Positions 22,020 through 35,444 of a stretch of 64,000 nucleotides of DNA are shown here, piece by piece. The DNA is from Branchiostoma lanceolatum. Taxonomy: Eukaryota > Chordata > Leptocardii > Amphioxiformes > Branchiostomatidae. The translations under genes and the position numbers were made by a program. Numbering within the stretch: position 1 is the first letter of the stretch; the number at the start of each line of letters is the position of its first letter. Under the pieces are notes generated by a model. The model saw only the letters and a program-made list of their open reading frames with translations. It did not search any database and was not told where the DNA came from. The stretch is taken from positions 39,377,193-39,441,192 of the forward strand of contig NC_089723.1 of NCBI RefSeq assembly GCF_035083965.1, read 5' to 3'.

Positions 22020-23755
22020 GCCTATATGAATTTTAAGCGTTTTAGTTCGTTTAAAAACAATTTCGACTTGCATCGCCTTCTCCAAGTGAAGAAGACGGAC
22101 ATATCTACGGCTTTCCCGGACGCTTGATGTTACTAACCTTTCTTGACTCAGTACAGCAAAACGCTGCTTGCATATTGCTTTCAACAGATAGTTTTGAAAC
22201 GGCACTGCCGGCTGCAAACATAGGCCCATTGTCTCTAGCGCACAAGCCGCGCTTACACCACAAACACGGGGGCATCTGCCTCTGCGGCGGCGCTTTGATC
22301 ATAACCGTCAGGTGACGAGCTTGTGTACAAATAGACAGGTCATATTCCTACTTCGCGGCATATATATTTTTGCATTTTATTTCTTTTGTTCTTGTATTTT
22401 GGCGCCCTGTGCTCAAAGTGTGCGCCCAAGCACGGCTTGCATCTTCGTGTTTTTATGTAGCACTTGTAGAAGGACACCAAGCGTGTCTGGATCCCAGAGT
22501 TACCACCACAAGATATCTTATCATGGAGACCATAAGTCAAGACGGAAGACACCTTCGCGGAGAACGCTTCCTTAGCAGTTTGCTCAAGGCGTTAAAAGAA
22601 CAAATCGGAATTGGAAACAATAACTCAGCTGTTAAACACGTATTCATGAATTCAACAAGGCCACAGAATAAATATTTTCCAAGGGACAGACAGATGATAC
22701 ATGTTGATAACTATAGTTGTTATTCTTTTGTTCACATTAAATGATAACTTTGACATTTTTCTCGTTTTCCCAAACCAATGTAGACTTGAGCTACCTGTAC
22801 TATTGATGCTGTTTAGGGCAGGTTCGCAGAAGGCGTCTTAATCCGATGACAGGCAACCTTGAGATCCGATGGCTATAAATAGATAAACAAACTGTCTTCC
22901 CGACGTGGAGGAGCAGACATATTTTGGTAAGTCGTCTTTGAAATTTATCGACGTCTCAGAGCAGAACTTCAAGAAGACAAGATAAGAAGAAGGTAAGAAA
23001 TGACACCAGTTTGACTTCTTGACTGCTGTACTGCGATCTCGTGAAGTGATTTTTCGCTCGTGCTTTATTAAATCTCGACTTGAAAGTTTGTTTGTATAAT
23101 AACGCCGGTGTTTTTAATATGTCTGAGGCTTGTGTGTGCCCGTGGGGTTCTATTGTCATTGAATTTTAGTAAATATTGCGGCGGTGTGTGACGTTTCTCT
23201 CCACACCCCGATGTATACCCCAAACAGCGGGCCGCGTCACACGGAATGGGGTGGATAACCGAACATGCGTTACCGCCTTTATGTACGTGTGTGCGACATG
23301 CTCACAACGTTGAGGGATATGAGAATTGGAAGGCATATTTGTTATTTGTATAACAGACGGAAATATTATCTCTTCCAAAGGCTGAACGCACACCTGCTGC
23401 GCGCAGTGTAGCGTGGTGACCGCCGCTGCCGATGCTCTGCTGCTCCCTTGTTCTGGACAGCAGAATTTGTTTCATAAAGAGATGTTTATCTGCTCGCATG
23501 TTTGACGTTTGAGGTGCCGACCTCTGGGTTTGGAGAGTTCAGCGGCACGTTAGTACTGAACAGACCACACACTGGGAACAACACATAGTTTTTCTCCATC
23601 TGACAATTGGTGTTATGTTCAGTTATGGGTATCGACTTAGTAGTACATGGAATGGGTCATATAGGTTGTACGGTCTCTGTCACATTCCATTCTCATTTTC
23701 TTCCCTTCCCATTATTCATTATTCACCTGGGAAAAGTGAAGCAATCGAACATTGA
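22020..23755. other. intergenic, nothing recognised
   Basis: Several short open frames but none with a recognisable domain or splice-consistent partner. Confidence 0.45.
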
Positions 23756-23757
23756 CT

Positions 23758-23925
23758 ACCTCCTTCCTTCCTTCCTTCCTTCCTTCCTTCCTTCCTTCCT
23801 TCCTTCCTTCCTTCCTTCCTTCCTTCCTTCCTTCCTTCCTTCCTTCCTTCCTTCCTTCCTTCCTTCCTTCCTTCCTTCCTTCTTTCCTTCCACCCTTCCT
23901 TCCTCCCTTCCTCCCTTCCACCCAC
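23758..23925. repeat. (CCTT)n microsatellite
   Basis: About 30 uninterrupted TTCC units followed by degenerate CCTTCCTCCC units. Frames through it in both strands are repeat artefacts. Confidence 0.98.
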
Positions 23926-24299
23926 CTTTCAGATTTATAAGGATCATGTCAACAACACAGGAAAATCTAAGTGAACCAATGATGTGTGACCAGCCAAAAC
24001 ATGTCTGTGTCACCTGTACTATTCGTCTATCATTGCCAGGTGTAACAGTATGTACTTTACACGCAACATACAGTACGAGAAGAAAATGTGGATGGATGCC
24101 TGAATGAATGAATGAGTGAGTGGACACAGGAAGAAGGAATACATAATGAAATTGATGGATAAAGTTTCGCAAAGTCCATAATAAAGTAATTTGTATGTTA
24201 ACGGTCTTGTCTCAAACAAACCGTCATCAAATCCTCTAGAAAACTCAGATGTCGATTTCTTACTAGGGCAGTCTTTTGAAGCCAGAAGGACGTACACCG

Positions 24300-24500
24300 C
24301 CTTTGCTGTGATCGACGAGCGACCAAACTTTTCACAGATTGCTCAAAGAATTTCACAGATAACGATTTTTTAAAACGCTTTTAGCGTTTTACGTGTGTTT
24401 TGTAGTCTTTTAAATCATACTATTGCATCGTGCATCATATTTGAATGACTATATCAAATTTTGCTGTACGGTCGCTCAGCAATCTCCGTATAGTGGAAGG
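24300..24500. mobile_element. dispersed short repeat (GCGACCAAAG family), copy 3
   Basis: GACGAGCGACCAAACTTTTC, TTTTAAATCATACTATTGCA and ACGGTCGCTCAGCAATCTCC match the other copies. Confidence 0.5.
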
Positions 24501-24504
24501 GGGA

Positions 24505-25340
24505 GGGGGGGGGGCTTAATAAGTACCGCCCGATCGATATCCTACAGTCTACATTAAAGGCAGATGCACCTGTTTCTCTCGCGGCGAAACAACCCCGGCA
24601 CTTCATCTTGCGTGTGGATGTTTATACATCACGTGTTTACCAAATCCTCGCGCTAGTGTTGAAATGTGGTGTGCTCCTGACAAGGCGAAACGTCTGACAT
24701 TTTTCGTGTTTTGTGTTGAACGGGGTCTCTGGGATTCTGACCCCTGCTGCCCACCTTCTACACAAAGGGAGGAGATAGTTAGACGTCCCCACACAAAGGC
24801 TCGTGTTTACACAGCTAAATGGCAACTGTTTTCAGATTGGAGAAGGCGCTCATTACGGTTTGTTTGCCATCATTATCCGAGTCCGTATTATTGTGCTAAC
24901 AGATGCAGTCTTGGCGCACGGCACTGTGAGGCGTGACCCGATGTCTGCCCGCTGTGTCGAGGAAATACTCCTCACTCTGCACCTCGGGTTTTAGTGTGCG
25001 GAGTGACGACTTGCTTGTCTGTCTGTCGTACGGCGAGAGTGGTTTTGCGACAGTTTGCGGCACCCTGTCGCAAAATGTGGACATAATCGTCTCTAGGACT
25101 CCGTCCGTCACTATTGACCTTGTAAATACTGCATGTCAAATACGGAGGAAGACGAAACATATTTTATTTCAAATTGTTCCTTCTATGATCAAGAAAAAAA
25201 GAGCTGTTTAAAGAGGACACGTTTACAGAAAAAAAATTAAACTATTCTCCTCTTAACATCACAAAACCCACACATTACAGAAAAAGTGGGATCACTGCCA
25301 CTGTCTCCGAAAAAGAAGTCAAACCCAATATAGGTTAGAA
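24505..25340. other. intergenic, nothing recognised
   Basis: No gene or repeat family identified. Confidence 0.45.
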
Positions 25341-25363
25341 TCTAGTGTCAGTATTTAGACTGC

Positions 25364-25652
25364 ATCATCATCATCATCATCGGTCGACCCCGGGGGGGGG
25401 GGGGGACGGGGCAAGTCCATGCACAACCGACGACCACTCCATCCTGTCTGCCATGGCCACACTCAGGTCCTCCATATGAATTCCGGTGTCTCTGGACAGA
25501 GCCCTCGGGAAGGTTAGTTTCTTGCAGTGTGTTTTTCCCCGGGGTCTCCACAGAATGAGTGAGGAGATTATCTCCTCACTTGCCCGAAGGCAGTGACCAG
25601 CAAACTGGACCCTTCTCTGTCTGAGTCTGTGTGACACCCGTGGCATAGTCAC
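25364..25652 (-). mobile_element. non-LTR retrotransposon 3' end with (ATG)n tail
   Basis: The minus frame reads RRVQFAGHCLRASEEIISSL, ILWRPRGK, ALSRDTGIHMEDL and VAMADRMEWSSVVHGLAP, the typical C-terminal tail of a reverse transcriptase. It ends at a GAT/ATG trinucleotide tail (+ strand CATCATCATCAT at 25364-25380). A second copy of the same 3' end lies at 57771-57912. Confidence 0.75.
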
Positions 25653-25659
25653 AAGTTAT

Positions 25660-27715
25660 GTTGTTACAAAATTGTCTGTGCCGTCCGTCCGTCCTTTCAT
25701 GTTACAAGTACCTGCAATTAGCCTACGGGCAAGAACTTGCAATAAACTTATTTATTGACCATGGTAAAATTCCAACTTAAATAAACCCTATAGCATCGGC
25801 TAATTGGCTAAAAAATCCCATACGACAAATGCCAGTCTTTGCTACATGAGCAAACTGAAGCAGGTCTGTCTCAGTAGCGTAAATAACGACGGGAACCTGT
25901 TGAAGCATTGTCCGGTGCTTACTGAAAATATTAATCTTGAAAAGAGTAGAAGAACGCATTGCTGAAAGCAAGTTGTTTCAATTCTGATTTGTATACATCA
26001 GGTATTGTACCACGGATACATCCATCTTAAAAAGTTGTCACCAAAAAATAACTTTGTCAACTGGGTCACTCAAAGCACTCAATAGATTGACCTTTTTTCT
26101 TAAATCACAAGTTTGGTACCCTCAAATCAAAGGACAGAAGGCGTGAAGAAATGCTCCCTGTGTGCCATTTTGAGGTGTAATTTATGAAGAATGTCAATAA
26201 TGACCAGTATACAATAAGCTCCACTTCACTGACATGTAATTTCAAGTGGGTGATCATCATATCCAAACAAATATGCTTCTATCCGGTTGTGGGAGTTGGG
26301 TATGCGCGTTGTCGCCTGTGGGTTTGTGGGCACAACAACAGCGGCCGGTGGTCAGTGCACCCAAGGTCAGTCTTATCTATGCTAATCCGTGTCCACCATT
26401 CGTCATTGTGTCATCCGCGGGAAACTTAATATTGCTTTTGACTAAAATCTTCCCCTCGGATTTCATGCATTGGGATTACATGTCATGGTTTCTGTCATGT
26501 CACTTTGTTTTTTCGCGCTGGTGGGTCGTTCCACCGTGGCAGGTTCTTCACTGGTGAAGCTAGTAGTAGGACCAGGGGAGTTTGTGACGTGGGGCGTCGC
26601 GCACTCTTCTTAATTTGACGGTTTGTATTGAACAGAGGGGATGTAAAAAGCTATGGCAGCCTGACCCGTACCCTTTGCACTTATGTTCGCGTTCGTTGTT
26701 CTCCAAAGTGGCAGATTTATTAGAAAAGGATAGCTCATTCACGGCCGTAAAGCTCAGTATGGAAATCATCCTAAGAATCTTTAAGAGTTACTGTCTGTCC
26801 CAAACTAATCACCGATCATGGCACATAAGAGCGCGAACAAACCTACCAATCATCCAGGTACTTAGCAACTACGGGCTACAGGCTACGGCAGAGTATTGGA
26901 CAATTATCTTATCTTGTTGTCTCAGGAAATACCGAGAATTTCCCCCCAACTACCGCGCTTTTGCTTGTTTTGCTTTAAAAGTCCACCGGTGTGTAATTTT
27001 CCTTGACTGTAGCCCCGGGGTGCGTTTTTTTCCACCGACTATGATTTTTGGTGTGTGTCAGGGTTCAATCAATTAATCATACGCAAACATCAACTACTGA
27101 AGCATGCGTGATGGCGTTGAAATATTTTTTTTCTAAAACACCCGTTCCAAATAGTGCGGCTTTGAGTGAAGTGATTTTGAGCGTACCCTAATAGTATGGA
27201 AGGAGAAGAAGTTTGTACGCCGTAGAGGTAATTTTCTCACGTAGTTTATCAGCTGAGTCCATCTCATTACCAGAGTTTATGTTCCGACTGTAAATCTTGG
27301 GCTGATTTAGGAGATGTCGGGGTAGGGTGTTATCTCTACACACATAAATCTGGTCTCAAGTACACGGCCCGCAGGCGACAGGCGCAGGGGAAGTCAAAGG
27401 GACTGTCTTGTCCTATCTACAGTATTTCTCCCAGATCTCCAAAATCTACACCAAATTCTTGAGTATGTTTGTATGTATGTTTGTTTGTTTCGCATAACCA
27501 GTAATCGCATTTAAAGGTAACAATCCAGTTTTGCACAGTAAGCACAAGCTTGCGTAAGACCGGTCTGTAAGGTTTGAGGATCCATCCACACCGGAATAGA
27601 CCAATTCTTTTCGATGGGATACTTAACGTGTTAGAGCTGTGGCTCTCCTCAAACATGGAGATTCAGGCTTACGTGGGATGCTATACGTGCATGTGCGCTG
27701 TTTACAGCACCAGTG
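25660..27715. other. intergenic, nothing recognised
   Basis: No exon or repeat recognised on either strand. Confidence 0.45.
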
Positions 27716-28768
27716 CCTTTAAGATTAGATTTTTGTATGTTTACCTTTACTGAAGAGAAACATACTGTTTTTGCGACGTTTCTTCTTCTTCTTCTTCTTC
27801 TTCAGGTTTAGGGAATCTGAACTGACAAACCTTGCCACATTTTGTGCATGACGGTGCATTTGAACTTGACAATCTGTGTCAAATAACACTTTAACTATCT
27901 GTCTACGGGTTTGGTAGCGGACTGAAAACGTACCACAAAAAGGCAGATCTCTTCTTCAGAATTTACATTCAATTTTGATCCATCTTTCACCAAAAACAAA
28001 CAATGAATATGGGGGCTCCCCCTCATCCTTCCCGGTAGAAGTTTCCTCAATTTCCACGATTGGTTGCGAAGGAAATTGAATGTACATGTTTGAAAAACAG
28101 CTTGACTATTACTTGCTAGCTACATGTTCGTTGCACACTATGTTACGTTTCGACGGTCATTTCATTGCGAAAAAGCGCAACAATCTAAAGAAACGGATGT
28201 AGAATAGGGGCCCAAATGTTGTGCAATAGAGAGGAGTTACAGGGGGGGGGGGTTAAGTCAGATGAAGGCTATTGCTTCATTCAACCAGTTAGTGGTACTC
28301 CACAGTAGTGGGAAAGGACGCTCAATGACTTGTATGCAATGATCAGACAGATTGGAATTCTAACGTGGTTCGTGACATTTTCTGCAGTGGACTTGCGATG
28401 GCCAGAGAAGTCAGATGCGATTCGACAAGATCATGGTACCATACCAGTCAGCTAGTTGTGGGAAGAGCGTGGCGACATTTTGAAGAGTAATCCTGTCAAT
28501 GCCGCTCGCATGTTCGATCACAGAGCCAAGCTGTTTTTGAAATATGCCACTCAATCTCCTTCGCAACCAATCAAGGAATTTCAACAGAGGAGGAGCCCCA
28601 TATTCACTGTTTATTTTAATAATTATCATTGTTACTAGTAACCATGGTGACAGCCGTCTTGTCCAGGTCATTGGCCTTATTTGTTTGGAGAAGAGAAAGA
28701 GGAAAAATGTAGCAAACACAAAATGTTTCTCTTGAGTAAAGGCAAACATAAAGATATACTTTTAAAGG
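27716..28768. mobile_element. foldback element with ~240-400-bp diverged inverted arms
   Basis: The left end CCTTTAAG...TTTACCTTTACTGAAGAGAAAC and the reverse complement of the right end CCTTTAAAAG...GCCTTTACTCAAGAGAAAC align. Similarity resumes inward at AACAATGAATATGGGGGCTC and TTGGTTGCGAAGGAAATTGA. The centre has no transposase-like frame. The sub-terminal GAATATGGGGGCTCC core also occurs in the 59-bp satellite that starts about 0.6 kb further on. Confidence 0.7.
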
Positions 28769-28769
28769 A

Positions 28770-29350
28770 AACGACACTTTAAACATGTCAGTATAGCTTT
28801 ACATGTTAGCTGGGAGCCTCGTGTTTGAAGAGATCTACATCACAATTTTCGAAAAGAACAGGGGTCCATCACGGTTTGAACGGATCGAACCTGCAGTCTT
28901 GTCTTACGCAGCTTGTAGCTACTTTGCACAATCAGTGTGACGCCTAATGGCGGTTTACAGGTAATACAAAACAAATAAAAGGCATGGTGACATGGAACGT
29001 GACAAGGCCGATCAAATCAATCATAGCTCGCTGGGACAGTTGTGCACGTAGAGGAATTCAGATTTGTTTCATTCGCGTGCGAGCGGACATTGCCCCGGCC
29101 CACTCTTGGACACATGTCGTGTCGTTAATCGTACCTGTCAATTAAAAGTCAATATCTTGTCAACAACCTAACAAGGACGAAGTCACGTAAAATAGATCAA
29201 TGAGAACCGTTTGCCCGGTTATACTAATCTACAAGCAGATGTAAAGGTCAAAGCGGTCATTGACCCCCCAGAAATAAACGATATGCAGTATCTACTTGTA
29301 TCTTATGGACGGAAGAATGGATGGAGAACATCTAGAAGAAGTGCTGCGCC
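28770..29350. other. spacer between foldback element and satellite
   Basis: Contains a possible degenerate tRNA-like B box (GGTTCGATCCG on the minus strand near 28885) but no convincing element. Confidence 0.4.
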
Positions 29351-29354
29351 ACTT

Positions 29355-32300
29355 CAATTTTGTTGGAGGGGGAGCCCACATATTCACTACTTGTTCTGGG
29401 TGATACCAGTGCAGAATTTCAATAGAGGGAAAGCCCCCATATTCTCTGCTTGTTCTGGGTGATACCAGGACAGAGTTTCAATAGAGAGGGAGCCCCCATA
29501 TTCACTGCTCGTTCTGGGTGATACCAGGACAGAGTTTCAATAGATAGGGAGCCCCCATATTCACTGCTTGTTCTGGGTGTTACTAGGACAGAGTTTCAAT
29601 AGAGGGAGAGCCCCCATATTCACTGCTTGTTCTGGGTGATACCAGGACAGAGTTTCAATAGAGAGGGAGCCCCCATATTCACTGCTCGTTCTGGGTGATA
29701 CCAGGACAGAGTTTCAATAGATAGGGAGCCCCCATATTCACTGCTTGTTCTGGGTGTTACTAGGACAGAGTTTCAATAGAGGGAGAGCCCCCATATTCAC
29801 TGCTTGTTCTGGGTGATACCAGGACAGAGTTTCAATAGAGAGGAAGCCCCCACATTCACTGCTTGTTCTGGGTGATACCAGGACAGAGTTTCAATAGAGA
29901 GGAAGCCCCCACATTCACTGCTTGTTCTGGGTGATACCAGGACAGAGTTTCAATAGAGAGGGAGCCCCCATATTCACTGCTCGTTCTGGGTGATACCAGG
30001 ACAGAGTTTCAATAGATAGGGAGCCCCCATATTCACTGCTTGTTCTGGGTGTTACTAGGACAGAGTTTCAATAGAGGGAGAGCCCCCATATTCACTGCTT
30101 GTTCTGGGTGATACCAGGACAGAGTTTCAATAGAGAGGAAGCCCCCACATTCACTGCTTGTTCTGGGTGATACCAGGACAGAGTTTCAATAGAGAGGAAG
30201 CCCCCACATTCACTGCTTGTTCTGGGTGATACCAGGACAGAGTTTCAATAGAGAGGGAGCCCCCATATTCACTGCTTGTTCTGGGTGATACCAGGACAGA
30301 GTTTCAATAGAGAGGAAGCCCCCATAGTCGCTGCTTGTTCTGGGTGATACCAGGACAGAGTTTCAATAGAGAGGGAGCCCCCATATTCACTGCTTGTTCT
30401 GGGTGATACCAGGACAGAGTTTCAATAGAGAGGAAGCCCCCATATTCACTGCTTGTTCTGGGTGATACCAGGACAGAGTTTCAATAGAGAGGAAGCCCCC
30501 ACATTCACTGCTTGTTCTGGGTGATACCAGGACAGAGTTTCAATAGAGAGGGAGCCCCCATATTCACTGCTTGTTCTGGGTGATACGAGGACAGAATTTC
30601 AATAGAGGGGAAGCCCCCATATTCACTGCTTGTTCTGGGTGATACCAGGACAGAGTTTCAATAGAGAGGAAGCCCCCATAGTCACTGCTTGTTCTGGGTG
30701 ATACCAGGACATAGTTTCAGTAGAGAGGGAGCCCCCATATTCACTGCTTGTTCTGGGTGATACAAGGACAGAATTTCAATAGAGGGGAAGCCCCCATATT
30801 CACTGCTTGTTCTGGGTGATGCCAGGACAGAGTTTCAATAGAGAGGAAGCCCCCATATTCACTGCTTGTTCTGGGTGATACCAGGACATAGTTTCAGTAG
30901 AGAGGGAGCCCCCATAGTCGCTGCTTGTTCTGGGTGATACCAGTGCAGAATTTCAATAGAGAGGGAGCCCCATATTCACTGCTTGTTCTGGGTGATACCA
31001 GGACAGAGTTTCAACAGAGAAGGAGCCCCCATATTCACTGCTTGTTCTGGGTGATACCAGGACAGAATTTCAACAGAGACGAAGCCCCGATATTCACTGC
31101 TTGTTCTGTGTGATACCAGGACAGGGTTTCAATAGAGAGGAAGCCCCCACATTCACTGCTTGTTCTGGGTGATACCAGTGCAGAGTTTCGATAGAGAGGG
31201 AGCCCCCATATTCACTACTTGTTCTTGGTGATACCAGGACAGAGTTTCAACAGAGAGAGAGCCCCCATATTCACTACTTGTTCTGGGTGATACCAGGACA
31301 GAGTTTCAACAGAGAGAGAGCCCCCATATTCACTGCTTGTTATGGGTGATACCAGGAGATAGTTTCAGTAGAGAGAGAGAGCCCCCATATTCACTACTTG
31401 TTCTTGGTGATACCAGGACAGAGTTTCAATAGAGAGGGAGCCCCCATATTCACTGCTTGTTCTGGGTGATACCAGGACAGAGTTTCAATAGAGAGGGAGC
31501 CCCCATATTCACTGCTTGTTCTGTGTGATACCAGGACAGAGTTTCAATAGAGAGGAAGCCCCCATATTCACTGCTTGTTCTGGGTGATACCAGGAAAGAG
31601 TTTCAATAGAGAGGGAGCCCCCATATTCACTACTTGTTCTGGGTGATGCCAGGACAGAATTTCAATAGAGGAAAAGTCCCCATATTCACTGCTTGTTCTG
31701 GGTGATACCAGGACAGAATCTCAACAGAGAGGGAGCCCCCATATTCACTGCTTGTTCTGGGTGATGCCAGGACAGAGTTGCAATAGAGAGGGAGCCCCCA
31801 TATTCACTGCTTGTTCTGGGTGAAACCAGGACAGAATTTCAATAGAGAGTGAGCCCCCATATTCACTGCTTGTTCTGGGTGATACAAGGACAGAATTTCA
31901 ATAGAGGGAAATTCCCCATATTCACTGCTTGTTCTGGGTGATACCAGTGCAGAATTTCAATAGAGAGGGAGCCCCATATTCACTGCTTGTTCTGGGTGAT
32001 ACCAGTGCAGAATTTCAATAGAGAGGGAGCCCCATATTCACTGCTTGTTCTGGGTGATACCAGTGCAGAATTTCAATAGAGAGGAAGCCCCCATATTCAC
32101 TGCTTGTTCTAGGTGATACCAGGACAGAGTTTCAATAGAGAGGGATCCCCCATATTCACTGCTTGTTCTGGGTGCCAGGACAGAGTTTCAATAGAGAAGG
32201 AGCCCCCATATTCACTGCTTGTTCCGGGTGATACCAGGACAGAGTTTCGATAGAGAGGAAGCCCCCACATTCACTGCTTGTTCTGGGTGATACCAGGACA

Positions 32301-33460
32301 GAGTTTCAATAGAGAGGGAGCCCCCATATTCACTACTTGTTCTGGGTGATACTAGGACAGAGTTTCAATAGAGAGGAAGCCCCCATATTCACTGCTTGTT
32401 CTGGGTGATACCAGGACAGAGTTTCAATAGAGAGGGAGCCCCCATATTCACTGCTTGTTCTGGGTGATACCAGGACAGAGTTTCAATAGAGAGGGAGCCC
32501 CCATATTCACTGCTTGTTCTGGGTGATACCAGGACAGAATTTCAATAGAGAGGGAGCCCCCATATTCACTGCTTGTTTTGGGTGATACCAGGACAGAGTT
32601 TCAATAGAGAGGGAGCCCCCATATTTACTGCTTGTTCTGGGTGATACCAGTGCAGAATTTCAATAGAGAGGGAGCCCCATATTCACTGCTTGTTCTGGGT
32701 GATACCAGTGCAGAATTTCAATAGAGAGGGAGCCCCATATTCACTGCTTGTTCTGGGTGATACCAGTGCAGAATTTCAATAGAGAGGAAGCCCCCATATT
32801 CACTGCTTGTTCTGGGTGATACCAGGACAGAGTTTCAATAGAGAGGGATCCCCCATATTCACTGCTTGTTCTGGGTGCCAGGACAGAGTTTCAATAGAGA
32901 GGGATCCCCCATATTCACTGCTTGTTCTGGGTGCCAGGACAGAGTTTCAATAGAGAAGGAGCCCCCATATTCACTGCTTGTTCCGGGTGATACCAGGACA
33001 GAGTTTCGATAGAGAGGAAGCCCCCACATTCACTGCTTGTTATGGGTGATACCAGGACAGAGTTTCAATAGAGAGGGAGCCCCCATATTCACTACTTGTT
33101 CTGGGTGATACTAGGACAGAGTTTCAATAGAGAGGAAGCCCCCATATTCACTGCTTGTTCTGGGTGATACCAGGACAGAGTTTCAATAGAGAGGGAGCCC
33201 CCATATTCACTGCTTGTTCTGGGTGATACCAGGACAGAGTTTCAATAGAGAGGGAGCCCCCATATTCACTGCTTGTTCTGGGTGATACCAGGACAGAATT
33301 TCAATAGAGAGGGAGCCCCCATATTCACTGCTTGTTTTGGGTGATACCAGGACAGAGTTTCAATAGAGAGGGAGCCCCCATATTTACTGCTTGTTCTGGG
33401 TGATACCAGGACAGAATTTCAACAGAGAGGGAGCCCCATATTCACTGTCTGTTTTGGGGG
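29355..33460. repeat. 59-bp satellite array, ~70 copies (4.1 kb)
   Basis: The unit runs TGTTCTGGGTGATACCAGGA, CAGAGTTTCAATAGAGAGGG, AGCCCCCATATTCACTGCT (59 bp). Variants (AGTGCAGAATTTC; GGTGCCAGGAC, three bases shorter; TGTTACTAGGAC) recur in ordered blocks. The stretch about 31940-32640 is repeated at about 32643-33420 with one extra 56-bp unit, so units were duplicated in blocks. No frame persists across it, so it is not coding. Confidence 0.97.
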
Positions 33461-34671
33461 TAAAAGATGCACCAATATAATGAATAAACATTCTAAAGCG
33501 GAAATATGCTCCTTTGCGGACAAGTACTACCCAATGCAAGTCAGAGACAGTGTGTCATTGGAAAATGGTTTTACTAGGATGTCATGAGAACATATTAAAG
33601 AATACAATGCTAGAAAAGAGGACTAATAGTGAAAAAAACAGATGATAAAACACCGTTACATCTGCTTGGGGATTACTGCGATGCCGCCTTCCAATGACAT
33701 GACTACAGTACTGCCTCACCGCACGGTTTAGTGTACGTACTCTATATTTCTGTCCACAGGATACGTATCGCATTTTCTTTGTTATTTATCAGGGTCAATG
33801 ACCATATCATGGCTTGTGTGAAATCGATTAAAAGCGCCCCCTCTCGGATATGCATTTTTTGACAGCTCTGCACTTTGCTGTCTTACGGCAAATTACATGT
33901 ACACCAAGGAGGCGCCTTTGATCAATTACATCCATGCCCGATCTGAGTTTGTAAATTGTATAGCTATTCTAAAGCTAAAAATATTATTCAGATTATTACT
34001 ATGATAATTATACAAATTGTATAGATATTCGAAATTTTATCCAGGTGCTTGAGTAATTATTTTTGGCGTATCTTACTACCTGGATATCTAACCTTCATCA
34101 ACGTAGCTATTCTAAAGATTTTGAGATTCGATTCATGTCACTCTTAGAAACTTAGGATTTATAAATGGGAGACAATCCTAACATATTCCTAGCATCGTAA
34201 TCGGAGTCTGTGGACAGACTCCTATAGTATCGGTGCCGGTAGAAACCAGCGGTTCTGCCAGATCATAACTGCTACCCGGACATAGACGTCGCTGTGTAAA
34301 TAATAGATTGATAGATAAAAATGGCAGCTGTGTAAGATATAGCAGCTTCAAAGTGTATGTCGCTAGGGGTCGTTTTTGTGTGTGGCTCCAGAAGACTTAT
34401 CCAGAGCTCATGTTGACATTAAAATCAAACACAGGCACAGACTGAATCAACCAAGAACAGATTTATACACGCGTCTCAAGATTAAGATGACAAGTAAAAA
34501 CATTGATAAACAGTTAGTAGTCTGTAAAATGGTCACAAACTTAAATCTAATTCAAACGGCGAATGGAAACATTTCTAACATAGCATAAAAGTCCTTTGCG
34601 TTTAACCTCGACTTATACCTTTACCGACGTATAGAGGATCATGAGCAAACATGTAACTATCACATACATAT
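33461..34671. other. 3' flank of the channel gene
   Basis: A MITE fragment at 34040-34105 (GAGTAATTATTTTTGGCG, ACCTGGATATCTAACCTTCA) is the only recognised element. The 3' UTR of the channel gene must lie in the upper part, but no clear poly(A) signal was found. Confidence 0.5.
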
Positions 34672-35064
34672 CTACACGTCGGTAAAACTACTATTACGCC
34701 AGCTGCCCTTCATGACCGGGTAGTTTGGGACAATCCTCGACATAGGGAAGTCCCGCGGCAGGAGGATGAACTGACTGCCGGGCGGTCCAGCGGCAGGGCC
34801 CCGGGGAAAGCCCGTCAGTCCATCGGCAGGGCCCCGGGGAAGGCCCGTCAGTCCGTCGGCAGGGCCCCGGCGAAGGCCCGGCAGTCCCGCGTCAGGGTTG
34901 CGGGGAAGGTCCGCCTCCACGTCCGGCTGCGCGGATTTCTTCCTGCGGTACAGGAGCAGGAGCACGACGTCCGTCAGGAACTCCGCCAGCTCGATAACCG
35001 TCATGATGGAGATCCCCATCCACAGCCCCAGCTGCCCGCCGATGTCTCCCAGAAGGTTCTCAAC
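34672..35064 (-). CDS. channel exon 10: TM2 and cytoplasmic tail
   Basis: After TATGCCAG it encodes VENLLGDIGGQLGLWMGISI, MTVIELAEFLTDVVLLLLY and RRKK, then a tail with GLPGLRRGPADGLTGLPRGP-type repeats (34790-34885). It stops at TAG. No PPxY motif of vertebrate ENaC tails is visible. Confidence 0.93.
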   Translation of the reverse strand, partial: VENLLGDIGGQLGLWMGISIMTVIELAEFLTDVVLLLLYRRKKSAQPDVEADLPRNPDAGLPGLRRGPADGLTGLPRGPADGLTGFPRGPAAGPPGSQFILLPRDFPMSRIVPNYPVMKGSWRNSSFTDV

Positions 35065-35369
35065 CTGGCATAGGAAACAAACGATCAATCAATCAATCGA
35101 CTAACCGATCAATAGACCAATCAATCAACCGATCAATCAATCAATCCATCAATTAACTAACTAACCAACCAACTAATCAATAAATAGACTAATCAATAAA
35201 TCGATCAGTAATTTATCAATCACTCAACTAATCAACCAAGAATCCAATGACTTCCAAGTAGATTGACAATTGCCACTATGCAGTTTTGCATATAGAATCT
35301 ACTAAACCTCATTGAACATACATAAACCAACTTTTAGATGATGGTCCAAGTGATCGACACACGTTGGTA

Positions 35370-35444
<75 letters not shown>

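Noticed and set aside
23607-24172. Open frames rich in LPSF or RKEG
   Set aside because: Both strands of a CCTT microsatellite are open; repeat artefact.
25390-25405. Long G run
   Set aside because: Simple homopolymer, possibly length-miscalled; similar runs at 24482 and 28243.
28870-28920. tRNA-like B box on the minus strand
   Set aside because: No A box at the right distance and no cloverleaf; too weak to call a SINE.
29355-33460. CRISPR-like array
   Set aside because: The whole 59-bp unit repeats with no unique spacers, and the host is an animal genome; it is a satellite.
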